NCBI GenBank assembly: GCA_964412555.1
Contig: CAYPPG010000013.1
Coordinates: 62,001 to 126,000 of the forward strand
DNA length: 64,000 nt
Direction: 5' to 3'
From: CAYPPG01 sp964412555
GTDB taxonomy: Bacteria > Hinthialibacterota > Hinthialibacteria > Hinthialibacterales > Hinthialibacteraceae
A program made the position numbers and the translations under genes. This document shows positions 42,627 through 51,951 of this stretch, in pieces. Each line of letters starts with the position of its first letter. Within the stretch, counting starts at the first letter, position 1. The notes below the pieces were generated by a model that did not search any database, had not been told where the DNA came from, and was given only the letters and a program-made list of their open reading frames with translations.

Positions 42627-43334
42627 ATGCGTTTGTCAGTCATTATTCCTGCGTATAACGAAGAGGATCATATCGGACGGACGATTGTATCGATTGATCA
42701 GGCGTTGCGAGAAGCCGATATTTCCGATTTTGAAATCATTGTTGTTGATGACGATTCAACCGACAATACGGCGGCAATTGCCTGTGATATGAAAGCAACA
42801 GTGGCGCAATCCGGTAAGCGAAACATTGCGGCGACCCGGAACTCTGGGGCACAGTATGCAAGTGGAGAGTATTTTCTTTTTGTCGATGCGGATACACAGA
42901 TAAACGGAGATGTTCTCAGAGGAATGTTGGAAGCCTTCAATTCCGGTTCTGTTGGGGGAGGGGCGCTCGTTCGCTGGTTCGGCCAAACGAGAATGTGGGG
43001 GCATATTGGACTGTGGATATGGAATCAGGTTTCGAGAGTATGGCGATTGCCGGCCGGTTCTTTCTTCTTTGTTACGAGACAGGCATTCGAACAGGTAGGG
43101 GGATTCAATGAAGAATTATATGTATCGGAAGAACTCGAATTAGCTCAGAAACTGAAGCGGATAGGCCGGCTTACAATTTTATCCTGCAAGATCGATACGT
43201 CATCGCGGAAACTGTATCAATTTTCATTTTGGGAAATGTTGAGTTTCATGGGTCGGGGGATTCTTTCTCCGTCCCGAACGATTCGAGATCGAAAGCGATT
43301 AAAAATATGGTATGAGCGGCGTGAAGAGAAATAA
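42627..43334 (+). CDS. Family 2 glycosyltransferase
   Basis: 235 residues, GT-A fold. Start block MRLSVIIPAYNEEDHIGRTI, nucleotide-binding region IIVVDDDSTDNTAAIA, a conserved GKRNIAATRNSGAQ block, and the metal motif FVDADTQ (DxD). Then VTRQAFEQVGGFNEELYVSEELEL, the usual acceptor-side block. No membrane helices, so a soluble or peripheral enzyme. Sugar donor and acceptor are unknown. It stands alone in a repeat-rich neighbourhood. Confidence 0.88.
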   Translation: MRLSVIIPAYNEEDHIGRTIVSIDQALREADISDFEIIVVDDDSTDNTAAIACDMKATVAQSGKRNIAATRNSGAQYASGEYFLFVDADTQINGDVLRGMLEAFNSGSVGGGALVRWFGQTRMWGHIGLWIWNQVSRVWRLPAGSFFFVTRQAFEQVGGFNEELYVSEELELAQKLKRIGRLTILSCKIDTSSRKLYQFSFWEMLSFMGRGILSPSRTIRDRKRLKIWYERREEK

Positions 43335-43412
43335 CCGTTTCATTTATTTTCCCCTTTCTTTTGCTCAAAATTGGTATGAAAATGGTGAAAAAAAGAAAGG
43401 GAGGAATCAATA

Positions 43413-44996
43413 ATGATGAAACATCTATGCTTTTCGCTTGGGGGATTGTTGATCATTTCATTATTTCTCATCAACGTGCAGGCACAACCGGCGGAATCAC
43501 CTGAAGCAGCCGGTGTGGTTCCAGTGACTGGTGATCTTGCGCCTTGGCGAGCCTTTGGACTCGATGCCATGAATTTCGATCAAGTCTGGATCATCGCTCT
43601 GAATAACGGGACAATTGCCACATTCAAGCGCGCTCAAGATCCTGCCGCCCCGGGAACGATTGGTGGGAGTGAATTTCTGCTCTTTGGTCCCGATGGAGAA
43701 CTGCTCACTCCTCAGCCGGTTCGGGGAAGTTTTGAAGATGATGGGAATCCTACACCGTTGGTTGATTATACCTCGGAAGGTGTGGCGTGGGGTGCATTTA
43801 CGCACGGCGCTCATGCGGACCGTGCCAATGGCAGTGGATTCGTGGTGCATAATCAGGGTGAAAATGCTCAGACATTCGACTTGGATTTTGCCGACGAAGT
43901 GGGGGATGAAGCATTTTCTTTGGTTCAGCGATTCGACAATGAAGGGAATCCGACTGGTAGCGGCATCAATGCTTTTGGAGCACTCACAGGTGAAGAGGGG
44001 GATTATCGAGACGTTGGGGCGGCTATCTTGAGTAATGGCGATATTGCCGTAATTGGAGAAGACCGCCAAATGACCGATGATGTGCTGGATGCTGCAGGGG
44101 CACTTGTCAATGAAGCCGCCATTGCCGTCATTCTGGGACCGGACGGACAAACGAAAGTCGGGCCTTTTGCCGTTCATACGGATGAGAATGGATTTTATGT
44201 TGGAACTAGCAGCAGCAGCGTGGTCTATCAAAACGTTGCCGTATTCGAAGGCGGATTTGTCATCGATTATGGGGCGGGAATCCGATGGTATAACAATGAC
44301 GGCACGCCGCGAACTCCCGTGCAGTCTGATCATGGCGAACTGGCCGGAGTGGAAGTGGTACCAGAAATCGCAGGTTTTACCTTTGGCGCCGATTCGGGTG
44401 GACGCGGGGACGGAATGGCATGGGCGAGCAACGGGAACGATTTGCTCGTTAAAAGCACTACCGTCCAAAGCGGACCTGATTCCATCGGTGTTCTGATTTA
44501 TTACAACACGGATGGTACGGTTCGAAATTTTGTACGGTTTGACGACACGGATCTTACTACCGATGTCGCAATGGTCGACCGGACATTTTGTGATATGGAT
44601 GAAAATGGCAATGTGTTCGCCGTTTGGCAAGACGGGCGATTCGGTGGAGAGTTCGACGAAGGACACAATCAAATATTTGGCCGCTTTTTTGACGCTTCCG
44701 GTGAACCGGCAGGTCCCAGTTTTCCGGTTTTTGAAAATTGGCGCTCCGAGCCGGAAATGGTGGAGTATGGTGGAAGTATCGGTTCCATTCCGGCGGGAGA
44801 TGTAGAACAGCCACGTTGTGCGATCAATAACCAAGCCGCGGTCGTCATCGATGCAACCAACATTCTGCCTGATATGCCAGATACTATCAAGCAATTATCG
44901 AGCGCATTCAATTTGGTCTTGACAGAAGCCGTACTCCGAATTTTTGAGAATCCGTTCGAAGATGAGAGTCCTGTGGAGCATTGGTCTCTCTTTTGA
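43413..44996 (+). CDS. Secreted beta-rich protein with Trp-x-x-aromatic tail
   Basis: 527 residues. Strong ribosome site GGGAGG and signal peptide (core FSLGGLLIISLFLINVQA). The mature part is rich in Gly, Asp, Asn and beta strands, with repeating blocks such as FLLFGPDGELL, AVILGPDGQT, IYYNTDGTVRNFV and VFAVWQDGRFGG, which suggest a beta-propeller. The block WQDGR is typical of propeller-type secreted proteins. There is no catalytic motif that I recognise. It ends FEDESPVEHWSLF, the short tail shared with the proteins at 21431 and 39921. Role is probably at the cell surface or secreted; function unknown. Confidence 0.65.
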   Translation: MMKHLCFSLGGLLIISLFLINVQAQPAESPEAAGVVPVTGDLAPWRAFGLDAMNFDQVWIIALNNGTIATFKRAQDPAAPGTIGGSEFLLFGPDGELLTPQPVRGSFEDDGNPTPLVDYTSEGVAWGAFTHGAHADRANGSGFVVHNQGENAQTFDLDFADEVGDEAFSLVQRFDNEGNPTGSGINAFGALTGEEGDYRDVGAAILSNGDIAVIGEDRQMTDDVLDAAGALVNEAAIAVILGPDGQTKVGPFAVHTDENGFYVGTSSSSVVYQNVAVFEGGFVIDYGAGIRWYNNDGTPRTPVQSDHGELAGVEVVPEIAGFTFGADSGGRGDGMAWASNGNDLLVKSTTVQSGPDSIGVLIYYNTDGTVRNFVRFDDTDLTTDVAMVDRTFCDMDENGNVFAVWQDGRFGGEFDEGHNQIFGRFFDASGEPAGPSFPVFENWRSEPEMVEYGGSIGSIPAGDVEQPRCAINNQAAVVIDATNILPDMPDTIKQLSSAFNLVLTEAVLRIFENPFEDESPVEHWSLF

Positions 44997-45091
44997 CTTT
45001 TTTGATTCGAACCTCCTGATAAGGATGTACATCGAACGCAACAGTCGTTAGTATCCACATACATTTGGAACTGAATTGGAAAGGAAACATC

Positions 45092-45856
45092 ATGAGTGTA
45101 ATCAAAATTATGCCCTGCCTAGATATGAAGGAAGGACGGGTAGTCAAAGGAATTCATTTTGTCGATTTGAAAGATGCCGGCGACCCAGTGGAAAATGCGT
45201 CTTTTTATCAAAAAGAGGGGGCCGATGAATTGGCTATGCTGGATATTGCCGCGACGGTTGAAAATCGAAAAACACGTCTTGTCTGGGTGAAGAATGTATC
45301 TTCCGTCATCGATATTCCCTTGACAGTCGGCGGAGGAATTTCCAGTTTGCAAGATATCGAAGAAGTATTGGGAGCGGGGGCTGCGAAAGTTTCGATGAAC
45401 AGCGCCGCGGTCAAAGATCCCAGCCTTGTCGAAGAAGCTGCAAAAACGTATGGATCCGAGAAAATTGTGGTTGCCATCGATGCCCGGCGGAACAAAGACA
45501 TGATTTCCGGCTTCGAGTTGGTGGTCGCCGGGGGGACGAAACCGGTCGGGAAAGATGCGATTGCATGGGCGAAACAATGCCAGGAACTGGGAGCCGGTAC
45601 CGTATTGCCGACCAGTATGGACGGAGACGGAACGCAATCCGGATACGATATCGAATTTACACGGGCGATAGCCGATGCGGTCGATTTACCGGTAATCGCG
45701 TCGGGAGGAGCGGGGAAACTCGAGCATTTTCTCGACGTGGTTAAACAGGGTGGCGCGCAAATTTTGTTGGCCGCGTCTGTATTTCATTTCCGGTTGTTGA
45801 GTATTCGGGAAGTGAAGGCCTATCTGCGCAAGCAGGGGTTGGAAGTGAACTTGTAA
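45092..45856 (+). CDS. hisF: Imidazole glycerol phosphate synthase cyclase subunit
   Basis: 254 residues from the ATG at 45092 (AAAGGA upstream); a TTG at 45065 is an unlikely start. HisF makes imidazole glycerol phosphate and AICAR in histidine synthesis, using ammonia from HisH. (Beta/alpha)8 barrel with the catalytic pair Asp11 (IMPCLDMKEG) and Asp130 (VVAIDARR), and phosphate sites GGGISS and SGGAGK. The first half-barrel signature GRVVKGIHFVDLKDAGDP is exact. The loop PTSMDGDGTQSGYD is normal. No other his gene (such as hisH or hisA) lies in the window, so the pathway is dispersed. Confidence 0.93.
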   Translation: MSVIKIMPCLDMKEGRVVKGIHFVDLKDAGDPVENASFYQKEGADELAMLDIAATVENRKTRLVWVKNVSSVIDIPLTVGGGISSLQDIEEVLGAGAAKVSMNSAAVKDPSLVEEAAKTYGSEKIVVAIDARRNKDMISGFELVVAGGTKPVGKDAIAWAKQCQELGAGTVLPTSMDGDGTQSGYDIEFTRAIADAVDLPVIASGGAGKLEHFLDVVKQGGAQILLAASVFHFRLLSIREVKAYLRKQGLEVNL

Positions 45857-45861
45857 TCCTT

Positions 45862-47976
45862 TTAAAATGTATATGCGATTTTTGTAAAAACGCTATTCCC
45901 GGTTTCCCCATCGTCACTCACGCTGTTGAACACCAAATACCAATGTGCATTATGGATGAATTCCCATCCATAGATCACGCTAATGTTGTGAATGCTCTCG
46001 GCGCGGTGCTGGATGGAGGATTTGATCCACATGGTATCCGTAAAGTAATAATCGAGGACTATTCGATTCAGCCAGACAGATTCATCTTCCCCGAAGGGAT
46101 CGTTTTCGAAACGGATGACGAAATCATAGCGGATGGGTAACCGTTCGTATGGCAAAAAATTCTTTTCGACAATGAACTCATTATAATCGACTTCTTCAAA
46201 AGTACCGGTTGCCCAGGAAAATTCTGTCGAGCGGAAGTAATCGGATTCATTGAACTCGATACCGACTGTGGAACGGGTATTGTCATACGGGGCATGGAAG
46301 TCTACATCCTGTCCAACGGAAACACCGAAATCGTTCGGGAAGACAATTTCCGTATCGAAGGAATAGTCACGAATTGTGGTTTGGTCATCGTCATTTTCGT
46401 ACAGGCGTGTGTAGAAAAATGCGCGCATGGACTTATACCATTCATCATCTGTGTGGTGGTAATAGCGGGTGGAGAAGGAGGGGCCGAAAATATTGCGTCT
46501 GGGAATATAACCGAGAGTCGGATTGAAATCTTCGGAAATCCCCGTATAACTCAAACTCACGTCCCAGGGATACTTTTCGTAGTTGATGGAAGAGTAGCCG
46601 AGATAATCCAAACGGTCTTTTTCGAGGAATCCGAACTCATCCCGATTCCGGTCGTCTACGACGGAACTTTGAAAGCGAAAGCGCCAGTCATCCGACAAAA
46701 ACAAGTTTCCGTCGGTGCTGGCTACGCGGGAATGGCCGTCATCGAATTCGGATTCGTTGATGTAATAGCCCAGGGAGGATTTTTCTCCGATATCCTGTAA
46801 CGCTCGAAACACGGTTGAATTCCCGGAACGGATCTCGTCATGTGAAGTATCCCCTTGGATATTCAATAGAGAGAAATTGTATTGATTCCAACGTCCGCTC
46901 ATTTTTGCGCCGGTTTGAATGTCGGTGAATCGGCGGCTGTAATAGAGTTGGTGTCTCATGTCGAGCAGTTCTTCGCCCTCGCGGAAAAATAATCGCTTTT
47001 CCGGAAGAAAGCGTTCCGTATCCCGTAGTTCGATGGTTTCGGCGTCGGCTTCGACCTGGCCGAAGTCCGGATTGATTGTCCAAGCAGTAGTGATGGAAGG
47101 CGTTAAACGAAAACTCGTATCGAGTCCGGTTTGAAAATAGGTGCTTGTGTCACTATTCAAATCAACCCGGGTGCTCATATAGGGGGTAATTTCCAGATTG
47201 CGGTCGAAAACGCTGTCGGCAAGGTCAAGTCCGGTTAGATGTCCGAAATGTCTTGGTTTGTAGTAATCTGTCGGATTGAAGCTCCAAAAGCTGGTAACAT
47301 CCGTTCGACGCAACATACGGGTGAAGTTGATTCCCCAGGTTTGATCGTCTGCACGATTGTAATTCAAAATGCTGAAAGGAAGCCGCATTTCGAACACCCA
47401 TCGGTCCTCGAGAATTTGCGCTGCGAGGTCCCATTCCGCCGTCCATCCACGATTGAAGCCACCGGAAGGTCCTTCATTCGCATCGGCGGGTGTGCCGAGA
47501 GGATTGGAGAAAAATGCATATTTTCCTCGGTGATTGTGGGGAGGATCGAGGTGCACTTCTACCCAGTCATCCCCGACAAAATTTCTGTCTTCCCGGCGTT
47601 CACTGGCATGAATCTCTTCAATATGGTCGTCCAGGCATTCCACGGCAATGTACAAATACCGGCGTGTATAGGCAATCCGAACTAATGTTTGTTGTTCGGC
47701 AGGCTTTTGACTTCGGATATCGATGAAATTGGTGGCAATATCCGCCTCTTGCCAGAATGGCTCATTCAACAGCCCGTCCACGACAAGAGGCTCATCGACT
47801 TTCAAAGCCCGTACCGATGGAACGGCAGCATTGGGGTCGTCATGAGCGTACAAGTGTTTATTCGCAATGGATACAGAAAGAAGAAACACAAAAAACCACA
47901 GGGGAAAATATAAATATCGTTGTTTGGTCATCAATTGTGCCATATTCCCATTAACTTCGATGCGGGATTGAACCAC
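45862..47976 (-). CDS. CBM9-like/DUF5916 outer-membrane beta-barrel protein
   Basis: 704 residues. Signal peptide at FPLWFFVFLLSVSIANKHLYA; the exact start is uncertain because GTG 47976 and later ATGs all lack a good ribosome site. Residues about 50-240 are a family 9 carbohydrate-binding domain (VVDGLLNEPFWQEAD, RRYLYIAVECLDDH, WVEVHLDPPHNH). The rest (about 260-704) is an alternating-strand beta-barrel of the DUF5916 type, ending in a C-terminal phenylalanine (FTKIAYTF) as expected for barrel assembly. Such proteins are outer-membrane and probably bind or import oligosaccharides. It is convergent with hisF (5 bases between stops). No TonB box was recognised. Confidence 0.8.
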   Translation of the reverse strand: MVQSRIEVNGNMAQLMTKQRYLYFPLWFFVFLLSVSIANKHLYAHDDPNAAVPSVRALKVDEPLVVDGLLNEPFWQEADIATNFIDIRSQKPAEQQTLVRIAYTRRYLYIAVECLDDHIEEIHASERREDRNFVGDDWVEVHLDPPHNHRGKYAFFSNPLGTPADANEGPSGGFNRGWTAEWDLAAQILEDRWVFEMRLPFSILNYNRADDQTWGINFTRMLRRTDVTSFWSFNPTDYYKPRHFGHLTGLDLADSVFDRNLEITPYMSTRVDLNSDTSTYFQTGLDTSFRLTPSITTAWTINPDFGQVEADAETIELRDTERFLPEKRLFFREGEELLDMRHQLYYSRRFTDIQTGAKMSGRWNQYNFSLLNIQGDTSHDEIRSGNSTVFRALQDIGEKSSLGYYINESEFDDGHSRVASTDGNLFLSDDWRFRFQSSVVDDRNRDEFGFLEKDRLDYLGYSSINYEKYPWDVSLSYTGISEDFNPTLGYIPRRNIFGPSFSTRYYHHTDDEWYKSMRAFFYTRLYENDDDQTTIRDYSFDTEIVFPNDFGVSVGQDVDFHAPYDNTRSTVGIEFNESDYFRSTEFSWATGTFEEVDYNEFIVEKNFLPYERLPIRYDFVIRFENDPFGEDESVWLNRIVLDYYFTDTMWIKSSIQHRAESIHNISVIYGWEFIHNAHWYLVFNSVSDDGETGNSVFTKIAYTF

Positions 47977-48157
47977 ACCCGTGCATGTTTATAGATTGAG
48001 TTCGGTATCATTGTCAAGCAGAAGTGATAAGATAGTGAATACTTTTTTTGTCCGCCGGATTGATTTCGGTCAGGACAAACTGTACAAATATGTCCATCGG
48101 ATTTCCAATTCGGTACCATAGAAGATCGGGTACTATCGATAAAGGTTCTCACATCAT

Positions 48158-48865
48158 ATGGATTATTATTGGCTTTTTGCACTGGGATTTGCACCTGGGA
48201 TTTTTTGGTTGTGGTATTTTTATAAAAAAGACGAATTGGAACCGGAGCCAAAGTCGTATGTGATCCGTATGTTTTTTTACGGAATGTTGATCGTTATTCC
48301 TTCCGCGGGTTTGGAAATGCTGTTGCCGATTTCTCCATGGTTATTGTTGATTCTGGGGGCGCCGGTGATTGAAGAACTTGGAAAATTTTTCGTCGTGCGC
48401 CTTACAATTTACAAAAACGCAGAATTTGATGAACCGATGGACGGGATCATTTACGCGGCGGCCGTGGCGTTGGGTTTCGCCTCGCTTGAAAATTTTGGTT
48501 TTATTCTTGTCCATTACTTGGGAGAGATTGCCGCTGATGAATTCATTTACTTTGGAGGCACCTTCCGCCTCTCCATCATACGAGCGTTTCTCGCTGTCCC
48601 CGGGCATGTCCTTTTTTCGGCGATGTGGGGTTTCGCTTTAGGGATCACTAAATTTATGGACGAAACTTCCCGCGGGCAAAAGTACGTTCAAGCGGGATTG
48701 TTGTTATCGATTCTTCTCCATGGTTTGTTCAATTCGCTTTGCCTCATTCCTTTTGGCGCCCTTATTTTGCTGGTCTTTATGTATATTGTCGCCAAAATGC
48801 TCAAGCGGCGGATTCTCACTGCGCTGGTCAATTCTCCTCATGCTCATTACGAGCTCCAGGATTGA
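48158..48865 (+). CDS. prsW: PrsW-family intramembrane metalloprotease
   Basis: 235 residues, about 7-8 membrane helices. Family motifs: the first is the EE block VIEELGKFFVV, the second is ALGFASLENFGF, and the third PGHVLFSAMWGF with the metal-binding His. PrsW of Bacillus cuts the anti-sigma factor RsiW; homologues in other phyla have unknown clients, so a signal-dependent membrane protein cut is inferred. The start at 48158 has AAAGG but spaced too far. It is followed after about 100 bases by the DUF2179 gene. No anti-sigma factor is nearby. Confidence 0.85.
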   Translation: MDYYWLFALGFAPGIFWLWYFYKKDELEPEPKSYVIRMFFYGMLIVIPSAGLEMLLPISPWLLLILGAPVIEELGKFFVVRLTIYKNAEFDEPMDGIIYAAAVALGFASLENFGFILVHYLGEIAADEFIYFGGTFRLSIIRAFLAVPGHVLFSAMWGFALGITKFMDETSRGQKYVQAGLLLSILLHGLFNSLCLIPFGALILLVFMYIVAKMLKRRILTALVNSPHAHYELQD

Positions 48866-48969
48866 CTGCTCGGGGTATTCAGAACTCGACAAAAACACGA
48901 AACCGTGATAGTAAAAAACGCTGACGACAATTCCGTCATCTCCCATATCAAATCAAGGAATTGAAAAAA

Positions 48970-49563
48970 ATGGATTTCGTACATTGGATTGATCAAGACA
49001 CACTTCCGTGGCTGCTGCCGGTGATCATTTTCTTGGCTCGGATTCTCGATGTATCCGTCGGGACGCTTCGCATCGTTTTCATTACGCGCGGCATGCGGAT
49101 TGTGGCACCGATTTTGGGATTCATCGAAGTGTTGATCTGGGTGATCGTGGTGAGTCAAGTGATTCAAAACATCAACAATCCGATTAATTTTTTGGCTTAT
49201 GCCGGTGGCTATGCGGCGGGCAATTATGTGGGGATGTATATCGAAAACAAACTCGCTTTGGGAATGATACTTCTTCGTCTTATTACGCGCAAAAGTGCGG
49301 ATGAATTGATTACTTATTTGAAAAGTAACAATTATACGGTAACCAAAGTACCCGCCATCGGAAACGAGGGGCATGTAGAGGTTCTTTTTACGGTTGTCAA
49401 ACGAAAGAACCTTCCTGCAATCCTACAAAAAGTGAACGAATACAATCCCCGTGCCGTGTACACGGTGGAGGATGTTCGGGCGGTGAGTGATGGACTGTTT
49501 CCCCCTGATCCGGTTCAAATCGGTCATCTTCGAATCTTTCGTCCTTTGATGAAGGGGAAATGA
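48970..49563 (+). CDS. DUF2179/DUF5698 membrane protein
   Basis: 197 residues from the ATG at 48970 (AAGGA 10 bases upstream); a TTG three codons earlier is less likely. Three N-terminal membrane helices (about 10-30, 42-60, 68-85: FLARILDVSVGTLRIVFITR, then VAPILGFIEVLIWVIVV). The arginine-containing first helices are typical of this family. The soluble C-terminal domain (about 105-190) is the DUF2179 fold with DELITYLKSNNYTVTKVPA and NPRAVYTVEDVRAV. Members without the extra GGxxT region of YitT-type proteins are called UPF0316. The cell role is not established. Its stop overlaps the next ATG (ATGA), so it is coupled to the CgeB-like gene. Confidence 0.82.
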   Translation: MDFVHWIDQDTLPWLLPVIIFLARILDVSVGTLRIVFITRGMRIVAPILGFIEVLIWVIVVSQVIQNINNPINFLAYAGGYAAGNYVGMYIENKLALGMILLRLITRKSADELITYLKSNNYTVTKVPAIGNEGHVEVLFTVVKRKNLPAILQKVNEYNPRAVYTVEDVRAVSDGLFPPDPVQIGHLRIFRPLMKGK

Positions 49564-51476
49564 GGGGGGAGTGCGGATTAGCGGTATGGGAGGATAGAAA
49601 AGAGGTCATGGATACGATTGGAATTTCACCGGAACTCTTTCAGGAGAATGTTCGGGATTTGATGAAGCGGCATGACGATTTGGCGGGAGGTTTGATCGAG
49701 TATACCAACACTCACCGGATTCAAATCACGAAAATAACACAGGGTTCTTTTCAATTTGAATTTATTAGTAATACAGACCGTCATTGTGAGACACGGACAG
49801 TCCATTTGTCGCTGCCCGATAATCAAAAATTAGTAGATCGATACCGGCAATACCTGCCGGATAAACAATGGCTGCTTGTCATTGGAATCGACGCGCTGCA
49901 TAAGAAGATTCTCGAGTCTGTTGTGGTGTCAGAGTTCTGTCCCGTTCTCGTCATTGAACCTGATTTCGAATTGTTTCTCTCTCATCTCATTCTGTTTCCG
50001 TATCATTCTTTGATGGAGAAACCGCAAGTGTATTGGCTTGCCGGAAAGAGAGTTTATGAGGATTTGATCTCCTCTCTTGACGGGAGATTGGAGCCTTATT
50101 TCTTAGCGAGTACCGCCGTCTTTCCCATTACAAGTATTCGATTGATCGGGAATCAAAATACAGAGCTGAAATCCAATATGGCAGTATTCCAGAAACGTTT
50201 TTCTGAGAAAAAACAGGAAATCCAGCACGTTTTTTCTGTCTTTCGCCAACGTTATGTAAACAAACCACAGGAATCGACTCGCACGGTTCTGATCACGGCG
50301 CCGGCGGTAAGTTGCTGGATCATGATCGGCAATGGTTTTGCAAATGGTTTTCGTCAGTTCGGATATCAAGTAATCGAGAAGTATGTTCCCTTCCCTTTAT
50401 CACAAACCAACTCCTATGACATGTTGAAAAGACTGCTGGAAATTCAGCGTTTCTGTCCTGATTTTGTTGTTACGATTAGTCATCCATCCGATCTACTCGT
50501 GCAAGGACTGGAAAATATTCCGCTCCCCCGTTTTGCATATTATGTCGATGAGCCAAATCATTTGATGCACACGCAGCACGGGCGGTTTGATTATCTATTT
50601 TATGTTTGGCGTGACTTTGCAAAGACTTTGAAACATTGTGGTGGACAATTGGCAGAGGAGCTTCCGATCGCCGGTTTTCCAATATCCTGCACACGAAAGA
50701 ATGAACTGTGTTGTGAAGTGGGATTCGTGGGAACCATCAAAAATACTCAGTCCATTCACGATCAATTCCCGGAAGAAATCAAGCAAAAGATCAATGCGGT
50801 CACAGAAGCAAAGTTGGAAAACATGAAATCGCATTTTGAGGATTTATTCCACCTTTTCGATTTGTCTCCAAACGATCAAACCCAAATTATACATGTGCTC
50901 AAAAGCATCGATTACCGACACGGGATGAGCGATCACCAGCACCTTGTTTTTTTCTTTCATGTCGAATGTATTCGGAAGAGGAGGGTAAGACTATTGAGCG
51001 CTTTGCATCCTTACGATTTCAAACTATTCGGGAATGAGGATTGGGATGCGATCCTTCGTGATACTCCCATTTATGAAGCCTTTCAGCATCGCGGATTGAC
51101 ATCGGCCGAGTGTGCGAATTTTTACCACTCGGCGGCTATTTCCATCAATATTCACCCCCCGTTTTTGCATGACGGGCCGATGTGCCGGGATATGGACATT
51201 CCGATGTGTGATGGTTTTTTGTTGACCGATTTGCATTTACATGCAGGCGAACGTATCAAGGAATTTTTTGAACCGGATCAAGAAATTGTGCTCTATGAAA
51301 CGCCTGAAGAACTGTCGGAAAAAGTTGAATATTATCTTGCACATCCGGAGGAACGCAAAGTGATCACAGATGCAGCAAAAGAACGAATTCTCAAGGATCA
51401 TCCTTATGAGAAGCGTGCGAAACAGATTCACGATTATTATCGAAATATGTTTCACCACCCACAAATCCGTGATTGA
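49560..51476 (+). CDS. Large CgeB-like glycosyltransferase
   Basis: 638 residues if the ATG overlapping the preceding stop (ATGA) is used; a second ATG at 49608 (MDTIGISPELFQ) is nearly as good. N-terminal about 210 residues are an extra domain not seen in the other two members. Then a GT-B-like plan: TVLITAPAVSCWIMIGNGFA, PLPRFAYYVDEPNHLMH, CEVGFVGTIKN, FKLFGNEDWDAI, ISINIHPPF, and CDGFLLTDLHLH, followed by the acidic site EELSEKVEYYLAHPEERK. This matches the CgeB/DUF3880 layout of the genes at 14997 and 51952. Likely makes or modifies a surface or protein glycan; substrate unknown. No signal peptide. Confidence 0.65.
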   Translation: MRGECGLAVWEDRKEVMDTIGISPELFQENVRDLMKRHDDLAGGLIEYTNTHRIQITKITQGSFQFEFISNTDRHCETRTVHLSLPDNQKLVDRYRQYLPDKQWLLVIGIDALHKKILESVVVSEFCPVLVIEPDFELFLSHLILFPYHSLMEKPQVYWLAGKRVYEDLISSLDGRLEPYFLASTAVFPITSIRLIGNQNTELKSNMAVFQKRFSEKKQEIQHVFSVFRQRYVNKPQESTRTVLITAPAVSCWIMIGNGFANGFRQFGYQVIEKYVPFPLSQTNSYDMLKRLLEIQRFCPDFVVTISHPSDLLVQGLENIPLPRFAYYVDEPNHLMHTQHGRFDYLFYVWRDFAKTLKHCGGQLAEELPIAGFPISCTRKNELCCEVGFVGTIKNTQSIHDQFPEEIKQKINAVTEAKLENMKSHFEDLFHLFDLSPNDQTQIIHVLKSIDYRHGMSDHQHLVFFFHVECIRKRRVRLLSALHPYDFKLFGNEDWDAILRDTPIYEAFQHRGLTSAECANFYHSAAISINIHPPFLHDGPMCRDMDIPMCDGFLLTDLHLHAGERIKEFFEPDQEIVLYETPEELSEKVEYYLAHPEERKVITDAAKERILKDHPYEKRAKQIHDYYRNMFHHPQIRD

Positions 51477-51500
51477 TTTTCTGATTTCCGGATCGGATAT

Positions 51501-51849
51501 TTATTTATGCATCAATTCTTTATATCCCCAATAATCGTGGATAGCGAATCCCGTGAAGGAGGGGGTGGAGGCAAATTCCCGTTTGACTTGGCACAACGTT
51601 TCTCGAAGAGAAACAATATCAGAATTGAAAAAAGTAAACTTTGAGCCAGGAATAACGGTTTGCTTATGAACCGGCCAGATAAAGATCGGATTGTTTCGGT
51701 TGACAGCCTCCGAAAAAATGGATTGAAAATTGTAGAATGGCCGGTAACGCATCGGCTACGGTAAAATCGTTATCCTTACGAGCGTTTTCCAAAGCATTGA
51801 TTCGAGTGATCAGCGATTCACGATAGGATGCCCTCAATTCTTCATCCAT
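51501..51849 (-). pseudogene. Frameshifted short gene
   Basis: From the ATG at 51849 (AAGGAT about 10 bases upstream) the reading is MDEELRASYRESLITRINAL and then FTVADALPAILQFSIHFF, ending at 51664. The continuation is in another frame (NRNNPIFIWPVHKQT, then FASTPSFTGFAIHDYWGYKE, stop at 51501). The two halves overlap around 51700-51752 and together read as a continuous protein of about 115 residues, so a single frameshift is likely. GFAIHDYWGYKELM resembles the end of secreted glycosidase-like proteins of this kind of genome. It lies between two CgeB-like genes. Confidence 0.45.
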
Positions 51850-51951
51850 GATTTTCAATATCCTTTTTCACGAAATACAATCCGTTTTTCTACTCACCTC
51901 AAGACGAAAGCAATCCGTGATTTTCTCTTCTTTATATTCAAACATCAATTT

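Noticed and set aside
43497..44894. 465-codon open frame on the minus strand
   Set aside because: Antisense to a gene with signal peptide and strong ribosome site; its peptide lacks any domain and is a codon-bias shadow.
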